Assembly: GCA_030447245.1 (NCBI GenBank)
Contig: JAUJPG010000017.1
Coordinates: forward strand, 1-64,000
From: Chloroflexota bacterium
GTDB taxonomy: Bacteria > Chloroflexota > UBA6077 > JACCZL01
Direction of reading: 5' to 3'
Length of the DNA stretch: 64,000 nucleotides
Positions 45,843 to 54,761 of this stretch are shown here, in pieces; positions within the stretch are counted from its first letter, which is position 1, and every line of letters starts with the position of its first letter. Both the position numbers and the translations under genes were made by a program. Under the pieces are notes generated by a model that ran no database searches, was not told the origin of the DNA, and was given only the letters and a program-made list of their open reading frames with translations.

Positions 45843-47031
45843 GACCGACTTGTGCTCAGCGCTGGTCTGCAAGCAATCGCCCTGCCAGCTACGGAAGTCC
45901 AAGATCGCGGCGCCGCGATAGCGCGTAGGGCCTCGAGAAGTATGTCGTCCTGCTCGGGCCGGCCAACGGATATGCGGATCGAGTTCCGGAGGCGCGGGGA
46001 ATTGTAATGGCGGCGGATAGAGGATGCCGCGGTCCACCAGACCGTCGCGCACCGCGCGGGCATCGAGTCCTACGACATCGCACAAGATGAAGTTGATCGT
46101 GACGGATACGGTCGCAACATGGGAATGCTGGCCAGTTCGACGAATAAGCGGTCGCGCTCTCCGACCACGCGGCGCACGCTCGCCATCAGATACGTCCCGG
46201 TCCAGCGAGCGACTCGCGGACCGCGACTAGAGCGGCAACGTTCGTGTTGAACGGAGGCTTCAGCTTCCAGAGGTGTTCGGCCACGCCGAGCGGAAGAACG
46301 GCGTAGCCAGCCCGGAGGCCGGCCAGGCCGGCCCACTTGCTGAAGGTTCGCAGCACGACGAGATTCGGGTAGTTCGCGACGTCGGTCATCATCGACTCGA
46401 AGCCCTGACCATCAGCAGCGGCGAACTCGGCGTACGCCTCGTCCAGGACCACGAGGTGACCAGTTTCGAGCAGTCGGCGGATGTCGGAGGTCGGCTGAAC
46501 GTTGCCCGTGGGATTGTTCGGCGACGTCAGCAGGACAAGCTTCGTGCGCGGTGTCAGGGAAGCCAACGTCTCCTCGATCGATATGTTGAAGCGTCCATCT
46601 CGCTGGACCTCCACAACGCGCGCGTTCTGGGTATGAGCGTTGAACGCGTACATGCCGAAAGACGGCGGGAAGTCGACAACCTCGTCACCTGGGTCCAGGT
46701 ACGCGCGCATCAGGAGGTCGATCAGCTCATCCGCGCCGTTGCCGAGCATCAGGTGCTCGGGGGGAAGCCCGACGTACTCCGACAAAGCCTCACGGGCCAG
46801 CCTCTGCGACATGTCTGGGTAGACGTGATAGGTGCCGTACTGGCTGAGCGCCTCGGAGACCAGCGGCGATGGTCCGAATGGATTTTCATTCGCGTCAAGT
46901 TTGATGATGCTCTCCGTCGGGCGGCCCAGCCGACGTGCGAGCTGTCCAGGGTCCTCCGGGCCCGAGTACGCGGAAAGTCCGGCCACGTTGGCGCGAACCG
47001 CTGATCGGGTGATTTCAGGCCGAGTGCTCAT
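45824..47031 (-). pseudogene. hisC: Histidinol-phosphate aminotransferase with frameshifted 3' third
   Basis: The first 270 codons are good HisC: LDANENPFGPSPLV, SPNNPTGN, DEAYAEF and the PLP-Lys segment RTFSKWAGLAGLRAGYAVLP. After ALVAVRESLAGPG the frame shifts at about 46195 (YLMASVRRVVGERDRLFVEL), again at about 46100 (NFILCDVVGLDARAVRDGLVDRGIL) and again at about 46010 (NSPRLRNSIRISVGRPEQDDILLEAL). Each piece fits the normal C-terminal order, so three single-base indels explain it. Unread, the protein ends at residue 281 instead of about 360. Starts at the ATGA overlapping hisD; last gene of the his run. Confidence 0.85.
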
Positions 47032-48407
47032 CCGGGCTGCTCGCCGTCCAGATCGCGCAGGCGCAGCTCGATCGACTCGGCGTGTGCGTGGAGCCCTTCG
47101 GAGCGAGCGACGGCCATCGCAGGCGGTCCAAGTCGGCGGAGCTCGGCAGGACCGAAGGCAAACACTGAGGTGATCTTGACGAAATCGTCCAGGTTCAGCG
47201 GCGAGCTGAAGCGAGCCGTGCCACCCGTGGGCATGATGTGGCTCGGGCCGGCCGTGTAGTCGCCGATGCTTTCCGCCGACAAGTCGCCGACGAACACCCC
47301 GCCGGCGTTCTTGACCAGGCCGAGCTTCGTCCAGGCGTCGCGTACGCAGAGGCAGAGGTGCTCGGGCGCGTAAGCATTCGCCAGCTCGATCCCGTCCTCG
47401 ACACTTGGGACGAGCACGACCGCCCCTCGCGCCGCCATCGACTGGCGGATGACGTCTGCGCGCGGCGCGGAGTCGAGCATGGCGGCGGCCGCGCGCAAGG
47501 TGGCCTCGATCTGGTCGCCGGACGTGCAGAGCAGGATGGGTTGCGCTAGCGGGTCGTGCTCGGCCTGGGCGATCAGGTCCGCGGCAAGGTAGCGGGGGTT
47601 GGCAGTCTCGTCGGCGACCAGGATGCACTCGGTCGGTCCGGCCAGGCCCTCGATTGAGACCTGGCCGAAGACCATCCGCTTGGCGAGGGCGACGAACAGA
47701 TTGCCTGGACCGAGGATTTTGTCGACGCGTGGAATGGTGTTGGTGCCATAGGCCAGCGCCCCGATCGCCTGGGCGCCGCCGATCCGGTACACCGCATCAA
47801 CGCCGGCGATGTGGGCCGCCGCCAGCAGCGCCGGTGCAACCTCGCCGTCCGGCCCGGACGGCGAAGCCAGGACCACGTCGCGAACACCGGCGACTCGGGC
47901 AGGCACGGCGGCCATCAGGACCGAGCTCGGGTAAGGGACTCGGCCCCCGGGTGCGTAGATGCCGACGCGCTCCAGCGGGCGCAGGATCTGCCCGACCGCG
48001 CCGTCACCGTCGAAGTCGATCCAGGAGTTCCGGCGAGCGCGCTCGTGGAACGCACGGACGCGGGCCGCGGCGACCTCGAGGCCGGAGTAGGTAGCCGGAT
48101 CGAGAGTCCGAACGGCGTGCGCAATCGCGGCGTCCGGCACTCTGCTCTCGGCCACGTCGTGGCCGTCGATTGCACGAGTGTAGCGGTGGACCGCGTCGTC
48201 CCCGTTCGCGCGCACGTCGGCCAGGATTCGCTCCACGACCTGGGCGGCCGTCAAAGCTTCGCCGAACACCTCGCGGATCTTGATCCCGATTTCGGCCGGC
48301 AACGCCATCTCTTCGAGGGACCGTCGGGCAAGCAGGACCCGACGTGCGTCTTCGGTGCTGTCAAAGCGCGCAATGTCTAGCGATCGCACCGCCGGCTCCG
48401 GGCTCAC
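47028..48407 (-). CDS. hisD: Histidinol dehydrogenase
   Basis: 459 residues: two-step NAD oxidation of histidinol to histidine. Motifs GIYAPGGRVPYPSSVLMAAVPA, YRIGGAQAIGALAYGT, KILGPGNLFVALAK, the zinc-linked EGLAGPTECILVAD (the usual GPSE has Thr for Ser here), QAEHDPLAQ and YAPEHLCL are intact. GTG start overlaps the hisG stop (GTGA) and the stop overlaps the hisC start (ATGA), so translation is coupled throughout. Confidence 0.95.
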   Translation of the reverse strand: MSPEPAVRSLDIARFDSTEDARRVLLARRSLEEMALPAEIGIKIREVFGEALTAAQVVERILADVRANGDDAVHRYTRAIDGHDVAESRVPDAAIAHAVRTLDPATYSGLEVAAARVRAFHERARRNSWIDFDGDGAVGQILRPLERVGIYAPGGRVPYPSSVLMAAVPARVAGVRDVVLASPSGPDGEVAPALLAAAHIAGVDAVYRIGGAQAIGALAYGTNTIPRVDKILGPGNLFVALAKRMVFGQVSIEGLAGPTECILVADETANPRYLAADLIAQAEHDPLAQPILLCTSGDQIEATLRAAAAMLDSAPRADVIRQSMAARGAVVLVPSVEDGIELANAYAPEHLCLCVRDAWTKLGLVKNAGGVFVGDLSAESIGDYTAGPSHIMPTGGTARFSSPLNLDDFVKITSVFAFGPAELRRLGPPAMAVARSEGLHAHAESIELRLRDLDGEQPG

Positions 48408-49438
48408 TCGTCCTCCGCCCGAACGTTCAGGTGGCGCCGCAAGGCTTCGAAGCTCCACGATTTTTGTTCGAACATGTACCGCAACGGGGTCGCGCTGACC
48501 TCACCAGCGCCGGCTCGGCGCAAAGCGTCGACCGCCTTGAGTAGCAGTGTACTCCTGACGATCACAGTTGCCGCGAACCACCCTTCCTCGTCGCCGATCT
48601 TCGGGTACACCTGCGAGATCGTCGGTCCGCGCAGGCCGGCCACGTCGGCTCGGCTGGTCACCCGCCGTGCGACTTCAGCGGCCGAGTCCCCTCTCATGTT
48701 GCCCGTGAGTGAAAGGTACTCGCGGGAACGCATTTCAGCTTCGACCAGCTCGAGCAGGTGGCGCGTGATTTCCAGCTTGTCTGCGCAGCGTGCCAGGGCT
48801 GCGCGGTTGCCGATGAGGCACGCCTGAGAATCGAGAATGGTGCCGCCCGCGATCCGCTTCAGGCGGTTTTCCCGAAGCGTCACGCCGCTACTCACCAGGT
48901 CGCAGATGACGTCCGCGGCGTTCAGCGCGGGTGCAGCCTCGAGTGCCCCGCTCGATTCTACCAGGGTGAAGTAGTTGATGCCGTGATCGAACAGGAACTG
49001 ACGGGTGAGGTTCGGGTACTTGGTCGCGACGCGCAGGTCGCGGCCATGGCTGCGCAGCTCGGCCGAGATCTCGGCGATGTCGATCACGCCAGTCACGTCG
49101 ATCCAGCCCTCGGGGACGGCCAGGACCAGCGCGCAGGCGCCGTAGCCAAGCGCCGGCAGGAGCATGATGGTCCCGTCCTCCTCGCGGCGGTGTTCGCGGA
49201 CGATGTCGTAGCCAGTGATGCCGAGGTCAACGCTGCCCTCGTCGACCTTCGAGAAGATGTCGTTTGCCCGCTGAAACAGCACCTCGACGCCCTCGAGAGC
49301 CGGGATGGTCGCTCGGTACTGACGCGGGTTCGTGCGGCTGACGCGCAGCCCACAGGATCGCAGGAAGTCGAGAGTCTGCTCTTCCATACCCTTCGAGGGA
49401 AGTGCCATGCGAAGGATCGGCTCGCTCCGACGCGTCAT
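48404..49438 (-). CDS. hisG: ATP phosphoribosyltransferase, long form
   Basis: 344 residues. First committed step of histidine synthesis. Catalytic domains: LRMALPSKGMEEQTLDFL, KVDEGSVDLGITGYDIV, RVATKYPNLTRQFL, VESSGALEAAPALNAADVICDLVSSG (split) with the PRPP region. The last 80 residues (RGPTISQVYPKIGDEEGWFAATVIV, ALRRAGAGEVSATPLRYMF) are the regulatory HisG_C domain, so it is the HisZ-independent type and subject to histidine feedback. ATG lies 10 nt after hisS. The upstream neighbour is therefore a true synthetase rather than HisZ. Confidence 0.94.
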   Translation of the reverse strand: MTRRSEPILRMALPSKGMEEQTLDFLRSCGLRVSRTNPRQYRATIPALEGVEVLFQRANDIFSKVDEGSVDLGITGYDIVREHRREEDGTIMLLPALGYGACALVLAVPEGWIDVTGVIDIAEISAELRSHGRDLRVATKYPNLTRQFLFDHGINYFTLVESSGALEAAPALNAADVICDLVSSGVTLRENRLKRIAGGTILDSQACLIGNRAALARCADKLEITRHLLELVEAEMRSREYLSLTGNMRGDSAAEVARRVTSRADVAGLRGPTISQVYPKIGDEEGWFAATVIVRSTLLLKAVDALRRAGAGEVSATPLRYMFEQKSWSFEALRRHLNVRAEDE

Positions 49439-49448
49439 CAGCGACGTG

Positions 49449-51074
49449 TCACGGGCCGCCGCGGAGCAACGCGATGAGATCGGCCCGCTCGACTTGATGC
49501 TCCGTCCGGCTACGCATGTTCCGGACAATCGCTCTCGACTCGGAGCGCTCGCGCTCGCCACAGATCACCACGAACGGAATCGTCTGCCGATCGGCGTGTC
49601 GCAAGGCCGACTTCACTCCGCGTAGCCGCACGTCATATTCGACGCTTAGCTCGGCCGCGCGCAGTTGTTGGGCCAGGCCAATCGCCTCCGGTTCGTCGGC
49701 GTCAGTTACCGGCACGACCAGCACGTCCACAGGACGCGCTGGAAAGCCCTGCGCTCCTTCCGCCTGGAGGGCGAGTGCGACTCGCTCCAGACCGAAGCTG
49801 AAGCCGCATGCCGGAACCGACTGTCGCCCGCCAAGCGCCCGAACCAGATCGTCATAGCGGCCGCCGCCGCAGATCTGGCTAATGCCGGCGCCGGCCATCG
49901 CTGTCCCTCCGTCAGGGCGTGCGCCGTTCGTCGACCGCCCAACGTTCGATTCGGCAATACGGTTGGCGCCGTCATGATAGATTTCGAAAACGAGGCCGGT
50001 GTAGTAGCGCAGCCCGCGCCCGAGGCTGAGGTCGACGGTCAGGTCGGTGGTACCCGCGACGTACGACTCGAACAGTGTCAAGGCTCGCTCGACTTCGCGG
50101 AGCGGGGCGCAATCCAAATGGTACTCGGCAAGCAAGCCTTCCAGGCGGGTGAACGCCTCGTCCGGACGCCCGGCCAGAGCACGTAGCCGAATCATGAAGT
50201 CGGTCGCCTGGCGCACCTGCTCGGTCGGGTCGTTTCGGCCGGCCTTGGCGAGCAGCCGGGCAACGATCTCGTTCGGTGTGCGGCTCCCGCCCTCGAGGGC
50301 AAGGTCAGCACGGCTCAGGAGGTCTTCGGCGACTCGCGCCGCCCCAGCGGAGCCGAACTCGGCTAGCAGCGACGGGAGTGGACTTGATGAGTTGTCGATC
50401 GACGCATCCAGGTCAGGGGCATCGTCATTCAGATCAGGGTTGACACCCATCTGACTGAGCATCCGTGTGAGGACCGCGGTTGGATCAGCGCGCCGCCGTG
50501 TGAGCGTCTCCATATTGGCGAGGATCAGCGCCTGGCCGTGCTCGTCGATCCCGAGCTGCCGCAGGAGCTCCAGAACTACCCCGAGATGGCCGACGACAAC
50601 GCGATAGTGGCGGAGGCCAACCGCGTCGAGTGCGCCGCAGGCCGACGCGAGCACCTCGGCGTCGGCCGACGGTCCCTGGCCTCCGATGCACTCCAGGCCG
50701 ACCTCGGTAAACTGCCGGTAGCGGCCCCGCTGCGGCTTTTCATACCGGAACGTGGCGCCCGCATAGTGGAGGCGGACTGGTAGTGGACGGTCCTGCAGAT
50801 GGTTGACGTACGCTCGCATCAATGAGGCCGTGAACTCAGGACGAAGGCACAGCGTCCGATTCCAGTGGGTGAACGTGTACATGCGCGCGGCGATCTCCTC
50901 GCCCGACTTTCGGAGGAACAGATCCAGAGTCTCGAGCACTGGTGTGTCCGCGCCCCGATAGCCATACAGCTCGAAGTGGTTGCGCAGCGCCGACCCGAGC
51001 GCGCGAAGCTGGGCATCCTCGGGCGGAACCAGATCGTTGGTCCCGCGGATGCGTTGAACTTCCAGCGCTTCCAT
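49449..51074 (-). CDS. hisS: Histidyl-tRNA synthetase, unusually long
   Basis: 541 residues; most bacterial HisRS have about 420-430. Class II motif 2 FRYEKPQRGRYRQFTEVGLE, HisA GRGLRYYTGLVFEIY, motif 3 GFSFGLERVAL and GGGRYDDLV are intact, and a C-terminal anticodon domain (VDVLVVPVTDADEPEAIG; GVKSALRHADRQTIPFVVICGE) is present, against a HisZ identity. Extra length lies between motif 2 and HisA (acidic DLNDDAPDLDASIDNSSSP) and as about 24 residues before GGGRYDDL. ATG with GGGGAG five bases upstream. First gene of the histidine run. A T-box was looked for and not seen. Confidence 0.92.
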   Translation of the reverse strand: MEALEVQRIRGTNDLVPPEDAQLRALGSALRNHFELYGYRGADTPVLETLDLFLRKSGEEIAARMYTFTHWNRTLCLRPEFTASLMRAYVNHLQDRPLPVRLHYAGATFRYEKPQRGRYRQFTEVGLECIGGQGPSADAEVLASACGALDAVGLRHYRVVVGHLGVVLELLRQLGIDEHGQALILANMETLTRRRADPTAVLTRMLSQMGVNPDLNDDAPDLDASIDNSSSPLPSLLAEFGSAGAARVAEDLLSRADLALEGGSRTPNEIVARLLAKAGRNDPTEQVRQATDFMIRLRALAGRPDEAFTRLEGLLAEYHLDCAPLREVERALTLFESYVAGTTDLTVDLSLGRGLRYYTGLVFEIYHDGANRIAESNVGRSTNGARPDGGTAMAGAGISQICGGGRYDDLVRALGGRQSVPACGFSFGLERVALALQAEGAQGFPARPVDVLVVPVTDADEPEAIGLAQQLRAAELSVEYDVRLRGVKSALRHADRQTIPFVVICGERERSESRAIVRNMRSRTEHQVERADLIALLRGGP

Positions 51075-51263
51075 GAGCACTCCCCAACCTGTTTCCGGAT
51101 GCGAGCAACGGGCCGACATGGATGCCCGGACCGCCCCAGGGTGTGTAGAACAACCCGGCGACACTCTCGAGTCAACGCCATGCGTGCAGAAGTGACGTGT
51201 GGTCGGGGAATCCTAGCATGCCAATGGCGCACAATAGACAGCGGCACACGCTGGAGAGGATCG

Positions 51264-51734
51264 ATGGAACAAACGACAGTCCCGAACGTGGGAGCGGGCG
51301 CGCCCGACTTCAGCCTTCCTGCGCACACCGATGAGGACGTTCGACTTGCTGATCTTCGTGGTAAGAAGGTCGTCCTACTGTTCTACGTGTTCGACTTTTC
51401 GCCCGGTTGAACCCACGAGTTGACCTCCTTTAGGGAGGTATATGACAAGGTCCTGGAAAACGACGCGCAACTGCTGGGTATCAGCGGCGACCACCTGTGG
51501 GCGCACAAGGCCTACGCCGACGCGCTCGCCGGATTGCCGTTCCCGCTCCTGGCTGACTGGGGCATGCGGGTGGTCAGACTGTATGGTGTCTACAACCCCG
51601 ACCGCGACACTCCAACGCGGTCGGCGTTCGTCATCGACCGCGAAGGGATCATCCGCTTCAAGAATACGGCCTTCAATGCCCGCGACCCCGGGCACTACGC
51701 GGAAATTCTGGAGCAGATCGCGGAGCTGCCGTAG
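51264..51734 (+). CDS. Probable selenocysteine-containing peroxiredoxin (in-frame TGA at catalytic site)
   Basis: Read through the TGA at 51408-51410 this is one 156-residue peroxiredoxin of the AhpE/Bcp type: DFSLPAHTDEDVRLADLRGKKVV, FYVFDFSPG-U-THELTSFRE, LLGISGDHLWAHKAYADAL, GLPFPLLADWGMRVVRLYGVYN, TRSAFVIDREGIIRF (quoted in parts). U49 sits at the peroxidatic Cys in S-P-G-U (TxxC), with the Arg in TRSAF; the usual Pro is Val42. Both sides share one frame. No Cys codon occurs anywhere, so only Sec could react with peroxide. A 6-bp hairpin starts 12 nt after TGA. ATG with GGAGAGG upstream. The alternative is a nonsense mutation. Confidence 0.78.
51408..51439 (+). promoter_or_regulatory. Candidate bacterial SECIS element (TGA plus stem-loop)
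   Basis: TGA, 12-nt spacer, then ACCTCC (51423-51428), loop TTTAG and GGAGGT (51434-51439), a perfect six-base stem. The loop begins 18 nt after the TGA, inside the 16-37 nt window usual for bacterial SECIS, and contains a G. It codes for T-S-F-R-E-V, so coding and structure share the sequence. The stem also resembles a Shine-Dalgarno, so internal initiation must be considered. Confidence 0.6.
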
Positions 51735-51860
51735 CTAGGCTGGGGCTTCCCTGCAGTGGCGGCGGGGAGTCCAAGCCAGGGCAGCGTCAAGCGATGGCGG
51801 GGCGCCGGGATCAGGTCGATGACGCGAGCTGCGCGCCCACGGTCCCAGATTCGTGGTCTG

Positions 51861-52049
51861 CTAGATCGGTGTCTGAGTCAGGATCGCCATGATCTCGACG
51901 CGGTGTGCCCACAGGTAGGCGGCCAGCACGACGCCTACGATGAGGGCGAATGCCGCCATGGTAATGTAGGGTCTCACGGCCGACTCGGGCGGCGGCTCGG
52001 GAGTTGTGGTCCGTGAGACGGGCCCCGGGGTATCTGACATGTCAGACAC
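51861..52049 (-). CDS. Single-helix membrane protein at the end of the cobalamin operon
   Basis: 62 residues: polar Pro/Thr-rich N-terminus, one membrane helix (YITMAAFALIVGVVLAAYLW), short tail HRVEIMAILTQTPI. The ATG overlaps the CbiG-CobJ stop by 8 bp, arguing for cotranscription; a second ATG three codons in would abut it. It resembles in size CbtB-type cobalt-uptake pieces but lacks their His-rich tail, so I do not assign it. Confidence 0.55.
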   Translation of the reverse strand: MSDMSDTPGPVSRTTTPEPPPESAVRPYITMAAFALIVGVVLAAYLWAHRVEIMAILTQTPI

Positions 52050-53919
52050 GGCGCGGAGTCTCCGCCGATGCTGTGTCGTCAGCGCGATAGCCGCGCCGAG
52101 TGACGAGGCGGTTGCCCAGTCGCACGGTCATCGAGTTGCCCACGATTACGATCGTCTTCATGTCGATCCGGGCTTCCGAGAGCTCGCCGAGGGGAATGAC
52201 GCGCACTGATTGTTCGGGGCGGTACGCGTCGCGAACGACGCCGATTGGGGTGGACGCTGGACGGTGGGCAAGCAGGATCTCCGCGGCACGCGACAGTTGC
52301 GAGCGGCGGCGCGTGCTTGCGGGATTGTAGAGCACGACGACCAGGTCTCCGCTCGCGGCGCCGAATAGTCGTCGCTCGATCTGATGCCATGGCACGAGAA
52401 GGTCGCTCAGACTGATCGCGGCGAAGTCGAGCATCAGCGGTGCGCCCAGCAACGCCGCGGCAGCCGTCGCGGCGGTCACGCCCGGGATCACCTCGATCCC
52501 TGGGCGGGTCGCCTCGTCTTCGTCTCCGAGCAACTCGAGGGCGAGCCCAGCCATTGCGTACACGCCCACGTCGCCGCTCGATACGAGCGCGACGCGGTGC
52601 CCGCCCCGCGCCATGTCAATTGAATCCTGGGCGCGTTCGGCTTCCTGGCCCAGCTCGTAGGAGTGGAAGTCTCGTCCGGGCAATGCGGAGGCAAGCGGTT
52701 CCAAATAGCCGCGGTAGCCGACGATCACGTCAGCAGTCCGGAGTGCTCGGCGAGCCCGCGACGTCATCAGCTCAAGTGGTCCTGGTCCGAGACTGACGAG
52801 TACCAAGCAGCCGGACGGCCGAGCCTGGGTATCTGGAAGTCGAGCGATAGCAACCGTGGCGGACTTCGACTTCTGCTTGGGGACGACGAGCATTCCGCCC
52901 TCGCTCCCGAGAAGAGCCGCGGGCTCGCAGACGCCGGCCGTGCCCACGTGGCGGGCGACCTCGTCGGATGGGGTTGGAAGGCCTGGAACCTGGGACAGTT
53001 CGGCTGCCGTGTAGAAGTGGAGCGGGACGCCCAACGCCTCGGCGAAGCGGCGCACGCCCGGCTCTCCAACGCGACGGTCGATCGTCGCGATCGAGCGGAC
53101 ACTATCCCAACTCAGGCCCGCGTCGCGCATGACGCGGCGCGAGAGGAGCTCCATCTCCTCGGCGGGCGCGCCCGTACTGCAGCCGATCCCAAGCACCAGT
53201 GACTTAGGCCGATACACGACCCAACCGGCTCGGCGGACCGGCGCCTGGTCATCGAGCAGCGCGTCGGTCACGAGTATGGCGGGCCCACTCCAGGCCGCGA
53301 CTTCCGCCAGGCACTTGCATCTGGGCCATGCGGGTGGGACGGCGGCCTGCCAGCCGCGATCGCCAGCGTCTTGAAACAGCGCTACGGGCTCGCCGTTTAC
53401 CGCGGCGGCGCTTACCTGAAGAAGTGCCTCGCGGCTCGCGTCCAGGACCCAGCCGTGCTCGCGGCCGAGCGTGTCAATCGCTGGCAGTCCATGATTCTCA
53501 CTGGCGGTGGTGACCACCGGGGTTGCGTCGAGCGCCGCGCCTACGCGCTCGGCCAATTCGTTGGCGCCGCCACGGTGGCCTCCGACCACGCTGATGGCGA
53601 AGCGCCCCACCTCGTCCGTGGCAACTACGCCCGGGTCATCCTCTTTGTTCGAGAGCAGCGGCGCGATCAGACGAACCGTTGCCCCCAGCGCCAGGATCAG
53701 TACGAGTCCTTCCACCCTTGGGAACAGCTCGCCGAGCAGGCTCGCGACGCCGCCTCGGAAGATCTGGGCCCTGGTCGGGAGGTCATTCGCTCGCCGCTCC
53801 TGGACGTACAGCTCGGCCGACGGGCCGAGCGCGGCGACTAGCTCCGCGCCCAGCGACGCGCCGCCGCGGGTGACGGCTATTACGGCAATGCCCGAACGTT
53901 GTTGTAGCCCCGTCGTCAT
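52042..53919 (-). CDS. CbiG-CobJ fusion: cobalt-precorrin-5A hydrolase / precorrin-3B C17-methyltransferase
   Basis: 625 residues. N-terminal half is CbiG: LGATVRLIAPLLSNKEDDPGVVATDE, VGGHRGGANELAERV, then the C-terminal CbiG domain LVLGIGCSTGAPAEEMELL. From about residue 365 a tetrapyrrole methylase follows: LVSLGPGPLELMTSRARRAL, VALVSSGDVGVYAMAGLALELL, VIPGVTAATAAAALLGAPL, VLYNPASTRRR. Together they contract the corrin ring: methylation at C17 and removal of the C20-derived two-carbon unit. ATG overlaps the cobM stop (ATGA). This anaerobic-pathway fusion occurs here beside CobN. Confidence 0.92.
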   Translation of the reverse strand: MTTGLQQRSGIAVIAVTRGGASLGAELVAALGPSAELYVQERRANDLPTRAQIFRGGVASLLGELFPRVEGLVLILALGATVRLIAPLLSNKEDDPGVVATDEVGRFAISVVGGHRGGANELAERVGAALDATPVVTTASENHGLPAIDTLGREHGWVLDASREALLQVSAAAVNGEPVALFQDAGDRGWQAAVPPAWPRCKCLAEVAAWSGPAILVTDALLDDQAPVRRAGWVVYRPKSLVLGIGCSTGAPAEEMELLSRRVMRDAGLSWDSVRSIATIDRRVGEPGVRRFAEALGVPLHFYTAAELSQVPGLPTPSDEVARHVGTAGVCEPAALLGSEGGMLVVPKQKSKSATVAIARLPDTQARPSGCLVLVSLGPGPLELMTSRARRALRTADVIVGYRGYLEPLASALPGRDFHSYELGQEAERAQDSIDMARGGHRVALVSSGDVGVYAMAGLALELLGDEDEATRPGIEVIPGVTAATAAAALLGAPLMLDFAAISLSDLLVPWHQIERRLFGAASGDLVVVLYNPASTRRRSQLSRAAEILLAHRPASTPIGVVRDAYRPEQSVRVIPLGELSEARIDMKTIVIVGNSMTVRLGNRLVTRRGYRADDTASAETPRRV

Positions 53920-54761
53920 CGCTCCCGCTGACGCCGCGCAGTTGTACCGTTGATCGGGCGGCCTTCGGCGATGCGGAAACTGTGGCTATAGCGCGGGTGG
54001 TACAGGTTGGATCGGCCCGAGGCGACTACCTCGCGAATTGCGGGGTCCAGGACCCTCCCGACAAGGATGATCGCTTGCTTGGTCCATCCCTGGGCGCGTG
54101 AGCGGCTGGCGATGTCGGCGAGGGTACCGCGGACGATCGCCTCGTCTTCCCAGGAGACGCGATGTAGGATCGCCGCCGGTGTGTCTGGCCCGCAGCCGCC
54201 CGCTTTGAGCTCGGCCACGACCCGCTCGATGGAATTGACGCTGAGGAAGATCGCCAGTGTCCCGCCGTGCGCGGCCATCTCTCGCAGACGCTCACGCTCC
54301 GGGATCGTGGTGCGCGCGGCAACGCGCGTAAAGATCACGGTCTGCGAAATGCCCGGTACGGTCAGCTCGGCGTTCAACGCCGCGGCTGCCGCGAATGCCG
54401 AGCTCACGCCCGGCACGACAGCGTACGCTACTCCGGCCTCGTCGAGCCGGACCATCTGCTCGTGCATGGCGCCATAGAGTGCGGGATCGCCGCTATGAAC
54501 CCGAGTCACCAGCTTATCAGCCCGGGCGGCCGCGATCATCAGATCGGTCGTTTCCTCGAGCGTCCGTGACGAGCTTCCAACGATCTCGGCGCCCGGCCGA
54601 GCGAACAGACCAATATCTGGATGGACGAGAGAGTCCGCGTAGACCACCAGGTCGGCCTGCTCGATGGCCGCTTTGCCGCGCAGCGTGAGCAGTTCGGGGT
54701 CGCCCGGCCCGGCTCCAACAAATACGACTATGCCGCGGCAGAACGTCTTAACGGTGCTCAC
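53916..54761 (-). CDS. cobM: Precorrin-4 C11-methyltransferase
   Basis: 281 residues. SAM-dependent tetrapyrrole methylase: VFVGAGPGDPELLTLRGKAAIE, RVHSGDPALYGAMHEQM, YAVVPGVSSAFAAAAALNAELTVPG, SVNSIERVVAEL, IVRGTLADIA. VHSGDPALYGA with TVPGISQTVIFTR is typical of CobM/CbiF. Transfers a methyl group to C11 during ring contraction. GTG start overlaps the cobI stop by 4 nt and its stop overlaps the CbiG-CobJ ATG. Cytoplasmic. Confidence 0.93.
   Translation of the reverse strand: MSTVKTFCRGIVVFVGAGPGDPELLTLRGKAAIEQADLVVYADSLVHPDIGLFARPGAEIVGSSSRTLEETTDLMIAAARADKLVTRVHSGDPALYGAMHEQMVRLDEAGVAYAVVPGVSSAFAAAAALNAELTVPGISQTVIFTRVAARTTIPERERLREMAAHGGTLAIFLSVNSIERVVAELKAGGCGPDTPAAILHRVSWEDEAIVRGTLADIASRSRAQGWTKQAIILVGRVLDPAIREVVASGRSNLYHPRYSHSFRIAEGRPINGTTARRQRER

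Noticed and set aside
51075-51263. T-box or other leader before hisS
   Set aside because: No T-box sequence or specifier stem was visible on the minus strand.
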